This document shows positions 59,935-64,000 of a stretch of 64,000 nucleotides of DNA, piece after piece. The stretch is from Gnetum montanum (lineage: Eukaryota > Streptophyta > Gnetopsida > Gnetales > Gnetaceae), in contig MNCI01033658.1 of the NCBI GenBank assembly GCA_015680685.1, positions 124,001 to 188,000 on the forward strand. Direction: 5' to 3'. The notes under the pieces are model-generated. The model had not been told where the DNA came from. It saw only the letters and a program-made list of their open reading frames with translations, and made no database searches. Made by a program: the position numbers and the translations under genes. Position 1 is the stretch's first letter, and every line of letters starts with the position of its first letter.

Positions 59935-60749
59935 TGATGAGTGGCAAGGTATCCCTACACTCAACCATATGAATACGAGCGTTATACGCATGATCCGGTT
60001 GAACTCCAAGGACTAAGTGCTTAGGAGCCTTATGGAACACTTAAGGTTAATCAATCATTGTCTTCCAAGAATTACTTGTATTGTCATGGTTTTATGGTTA
60101 AGTAAGTCCGAGGTATATGATTTGTATGTCTTTTATCTTTTTATTACCTATGCTAAGAGAGGAAAGGGTGAAGAGACTAAGTAACTAACTTTCACTAACT
60201 AAGCTTTAATTGTCCTAGCATCAGTATTCATCCCCACTTGTCATACACACCTTGAACTAGTGCAATGTTATTGGGATTACCAAACACTATTCGTTACTAG
60301 GTTACCAAGAGTAGCACATGTGCTTGAAGTGATCGTCCCGAATGCACTTAACTAGGAGTTGAGGGTTGAGAGAGATTAATTATCTAAGAAAGAATTTAAG
60401 AATTTAACATTAATTAAATCCTAATTAGCCTATTCCATGCATTGCAAGGTTTATCAGAAAGTTTATCTTTATTTCCATACAAAAATATGTGCTCAGGTAC
60501 AATTTGCTCGAATAAAGATCCATTCACTTTGAGATTCCTACTACAGGCACATGGAAATTATTCTATCTTTGGAATGGTAAAACTACCAGAGTTTTGCTAA
60601 GGGTCTAGATCTAGATGGAGAAATAAGGGGGAGTCACCTCTTATTTATAGAACTAGCATCGGGTTGGGATATCGCGTACGTGATATCGTAGCTACCGACA
60701 CGATATCGCATACGCGATATCGCGGCCTATGCGATATTGCATCCCATCA
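59935..60749 (-). repeat. 3' LTR of element C
   Basis: 815 bp, TGATGAGTGGCAAGGTATCC ... GCATCCCATCA on the plus strand; homologous to the LTRs of A and B. Confidence 0.9.
60642..60721 (-). promoter_or_regulatory. LTR core promoter: TATA box and two GATATC palindromes
   Basis: TATAAATA at 60642-60649 (minus strand). Palindromes GATATCGCGTACGTGATATC (60668-60687) and GATATCGCATACGCGATATC (60702-60721) are each one transition away from a perfect 20-bp palindrome. Confidence 0.7.
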
Positions 60750-62712
60750 TACCTCCATGACTGAATGAAAACTTGTCCTCGATTTCCTTACAAAATATTG
60801 GGAAGGTATGGAATTATTGACTTGAATGACACTAATGGTTAATGGGGTGACATGTGAATGGATCATCATTACAATACATGACAAAAATTAGTGTTCATGA
60901 CAACAAGAGTGAACACTATACATAATTGACATTGAGCCTTATTTGGAAGTTGATAGAGAAAAGAGAAGAGAGAGAGAAAAGAAAAAGTCTACTGCTACCA
61001 ACACCAAGATTGTGCCTTTCATTGTCCATTCATAAGTGTGCCATCAATCTTGTCCCTTGCATAACTACTTCAGTGCCAGTCCATTCCAAGTGTTTCTTCC
61101 AAATCCAATCTATTGTTGTATGATTGCCATCTATACATACAACACATTCTGATATTAGCAAGGATAAATGAATCATTATGCAATTGATACATTGCTTCAA
61201 TGTAAGGTACATTGGCTAAGTTGTGATATGGCTGATATAGATTTGGAGATATAATACTGGTGATAACGCGAGATGTAGGGGTTTAGAGAAAATCAAAAAA
61301 ATTGGACTAGGACCCCCATGATTGAGAGCGAACCTTTGGTAGTGATGGAATGGTAAAAGAGAAGGAATAATAAAGATGAAGAAAAATAAACAACAACAAT
61401 GCCAATAAAATGTATGTTAAAGATGGAGATGAACAAAATAAATGGTGATTGCAAAAATGTTTAAAGGAAAGAAATTAATGGATGCACCAAATAGGAATGC
61501 TAGTGGGTCCTCCCCAAAGCAGGCTCATGCCCTTAATGCCCTGACAATCGCACATTCAAAGAGTCTGTAGGATCTAGGAATGTCATTTGGAGAGAAGAGT
61601 TAAAGTCTTAACCACAAGAATTTACCCAAAAGAAAACAATGTAGCCACGAAAATATGGACTACTGATACAACTGACAATGAGGTGATAAATGGGGAAAGA
61701 AGGATGGAAAGAAGAGAATGGAATGGAATCTCAAGAACAAGGTGGTGTACAACCCCTTATGTATTAATGGTTAATGTGACCTAGTAGATGCCATTCTAAG
61801 TCCAGCCTCAAACAAACCACATTTAGTGAATTTGCATTAATACATTCAGCCCATCCATCCACTTGAAGTAACAAGAATGCCTTCACCAAAGAGCCATCAC
61901 CATTCTAACGAAATGAAGGGGGAGAGAGTAGAAAGCGAGAAGGGCCTTAGTTAGAGGGAACATGTTTATTTTAGTTCCATAACCAGTTCTTGTAGTCCAA
62001 ATGATTATTTCGTCTAAGGGGTGTGCTTTGAATTCTCACTTCTATTTTATTTTGTGTTTTTGCATGAGAACAACACCATGCAAAGACTTATTATTTTTAT
62101 TTGCTCAGCTTCCAGATAATGCGGTAACATCAGAATAGTAAGAAAAAATCCAAGCACCCAAGAGAATGGCTAGCAAAAATGCATCAAATCCCCTTGAAGT
62201 CACATCCTTTTCAATCCTTGAGTCCTTCCTTAGTTTGAGAAATACCCAGTCACCGATTCGTTGATAGTTCTTATTATTGGGAAAGGGACTGTATAGTTCC
62301 AAGCCAAGAGAGACCATAGAAATTTATGGATGCGTGGGTGATGTGGACTCATTTCCTGTTATATAAAAAGAACCATACCTTAGTATTAACATCATAACTT
62401 AAAGGTAAAAACCAAACATTAGCAATCAATGGAATATAGTTCATACCATCTTCGGAGCACTTATTAAGTGACGAATCAAACAAAGTAATCAAACACACAA
62501 AGAAATGAAAAAGTATAAATGATGTTTTAAAAAAATAACAAGAAAAGTTAAAGAAATTTGTAAAAAAAAAAATTTAAAAAGAACTTAGGGCCTCAAATGG
62601 TTAGCATAGGTGGACATCTCCCCCATGAATAAGTTGGAAGGGAGAGATTCGAAATAATGAGTGAGGTCAACCTCTTTCAAATGTGCTATGTGCATAGACC
62701 ATTCTAGGTTCA
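60750..62712 (-). other. 3' untranslated part of element C
   Basis: Starts with the purine tract (minus strand AGTCATGGAGGTA) and matches the interior of element A in several blocks up to about 62100. Small ORFs (60926-61212, 61587-61784, 62105-62317) are not supported by motifs. Confidence 0.6.
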
Positions 62713-63534
62713 TCATAAGGGTTGGTTAGTTGCACACAGACTAGTACTCCTATTGGAGTACTCATTTGGATTTTCTAAGAGTTTCCAACATCCCTCTATT
62801 GGTGGTTTCAAATCAAGGGTTGGAAGTTGACGACACTCTTGCTCCAGTGCATCTATGCTTTCTTTGTGGGTGTAAGTTGGTCCCCTAGTTAGTTCCATGC
62901 ATATCAGTGGGTTACTCTCTTGATTAACCATCAACCACTGGGTGTTCTCTTGTTGTGTGGTTACTACATATCGTCACTTTTGTATGTTAACTTCTTGGGC
63001 ACATCGGTTGCATGCAAGAGATGTTGAATTCTCCTGTACATCATCACACTCTGTATCATTGTATGTGATGCACAGAACTTTCTTCTTCTCAATCTTCCCA
63101 TAAGTGTTTTCCTTAGATATTTCTAGGGAAATATCATGGATTCCTAGGCATGCGTTGACTATATTTAGCCATGCTCTTCCCATTATCATTGGGAAGTCCC
63201 CTTTATCATTGTTGACCTTTATCACTAGGAAATTAGTTGGGTAGAACCAACCATACACACTGGTAATGATGTCCTCCACCAGTCCCAAAGGAATAGTGAT
63301 GGATTGGTCTATCAAATATAAGTGAATATTTCTCTTCTTTAGTGGAGAAAGGTTCCAGGATTTATACATTTCTTGCGATATCAAGTTGACTTTGGAACTT
63401 GAGTCTAGAGGAGCTGTAGAAGGTTCATTCCTAGTGACCTGGAGATAGATTAAGGAACTTCTAGTGTCAGAGAGTTTCCTGGGAAGGTGGCCCACATTTA
63501 TCCAGTTAGTCATGATATGTGTTAACATAACCAT
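62713..63534 (-). pseudogene. Retropepsin-type protease of element C, pol truncated after it
   Basis: The minus reading frame from 63534 carries the catalytic segment LDSSSKVNLISQEMYKSWNL (D-S-S where D-T/S-G is usual), then LPLGLVEDII-type text, FYPTNFLVIKV and FPMIMGRAWLN, the standard flap and hydrophobic-hydrophobic-G layout of gypsy protease. After a TGA at 62974 the frame continues to ECRQLPTLDLKPP. In Athila-type pol that motif (LPTLDLKPLP) marks the start of the RT segment. Here it is followed by about 30 unrelated residues and a stop at 62713, so RT onward is missing. Confidence 0.75.
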
Positions 63535-64000
63535 ATGTTTTGAGCTCTATTGTTGGTTTGAAGGGAGCTTCGAAGCCTTATTTGATGGAGAGGCATTTAG
63601 AGACTCAACCGCTTGTGGTCATGAGAGCTTGTTTGCACTGTTGATTTTGAAGAAGGGTCTTCTCCTTGTGTAGTTGCTAGAACCAATAGTGGGTTGAAGG
63701 TTTATAGCTCTCATAGTATTACGTTGCTGCGATTGAGTGGGGAGTTCCCCTTGCATTGTTGGAGCAGGTGGTAGTGGAGTTATCAATGTGAGAGTGGTAG
63801 ACAGATTTAGAGGATGGTATGCATGTGTTGTGTCTCTCCTAGGAGAATGATTCTTATAGTACTACTAAGCCTGGTAGTGATGTTGTGGGGTCATGTGATT
63901 AATAGAGTCACTTGGAGAGATTAGCTCCTATATGTAATAGCCATATGGATCTAGTTGCTAGTAAGGGTATTGTTTCCTAGGTTGTGGCATCCCCCATGAC
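63535..64000 (-). pseudogene. C-terminal gag of element C, partial
   Basis: Continuation upstream of protease on the minus strand, rich in Pro, Gln, Asn, Ser and Tyr (MPQPRKQYPY, LDPYGYY, ITPLPPAPTMQGELPTQSQQ), like the tail of element B gag. Several stops. It runs off the right edge of the window. Confidence 0.55.

Larger units (their letters stand above)
59935..64000 (-). mobile_element. Element C: Athila-like element with gag-protease, cut by window edge
   Basis: Minus-strand member of the A/B family. The 3' LTR is at 59935-60749, then a long untranslated part (60750-62712), then protease and the C-terminal part of gag running off the window. There is no RT, RNase H or integrase between the LTR and protease, so this copy also lacks most of pol. 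The 5' LTR lies outside the window. Confidence 0.8.

Overview
This window is eukaryotic nuclear DNA from a land plant with a large, repeat-filled genome. I see no intact host gene, tRNA, rRNA, CRISPR array or bacterial-type operon. The sequence is AT-rich intergenic DNA built from old, nested LTR retrotransposons carrying many stop codons. A gymnosperm or similarly retrotransposon-rich plant would fit, but the sequence alone does not fix the species.

Layout. 1-708 is a Ty3/gypsy integrase remnant interrupted by a Ty1/copia element (709-5955) that has two LTRs and a gag but no recognisable pol. 5956-9458 is AT-rich DNA with a degenerate four-copy repeat, a perfect 38-bp duplication and a possible decayed transposon ORF. 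9459-13247 is a non-autonomous LTR element (E) whose 3' LTR is broken by element A (13248-16555). Elements A, B (21849-28223) and C (59935 to the window edge) are one minus-strand Athila-like family with a tRNA-Asp-type primer site. A keeps no coding region, B keeps gag only, and C keeps gag plus protease and stops at the protease/RT junction. 16556-18250 is minisatellite-rich. 18976-19562 is a gypsy LTR set into an older reverse transcriptase fragment (19563-20100). 28224-40850 is mostly decayed sequence with a GC-rich ORF island near 32.4 kb, an unassigned ORF relic at 33.8-36.1 kb, and a minus-strand Tat-type gag-protease relic at 36.8-39.3 kb. An LTR at 40851-41369 is followed directly by element D.

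Element D (41427-59313, 17.9 kb, target duplication TTATT) is the centrepiece. It is a Tat/Ogre-type gypsy element on the plus strand: LTR, gag-protease (43173-46934), a 6-kb spacer, RT, RNase H, a second archaeal-type RNase H and DD35E integrase (52978-56408), a repeat-rich 3' UTR, and LTR. All recognisable sense domains lie in one frame. The stop codons read in pol can each be explained by one C-to-T change, with no frameshift.

Inside the spacer between protease and RT, on the opposite strand, I can assemble a phase-consistent eight-exon gene (52352 down to 47935). It has GT-AG introns, a TATA box, a total of 1101 codons including stop, and 17 in-frame stops of the same C-to-T type. Known Ogre elements carry an intron between protease and RT, and a strong acceptor sits at 52977 just before the RT exon. 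The antisense gene therefore probably lies inside that intron. I do not recognise its protein, and this is the most novel item here.

A second item is a 20-bp palindromic module, GATATCGCGTACGCGATATC with variants, placed 14 to 18 bp upstream of the TATA box in every A/B/C LTR that still has one. An extra copy of the same promoter layout lies inside element B.
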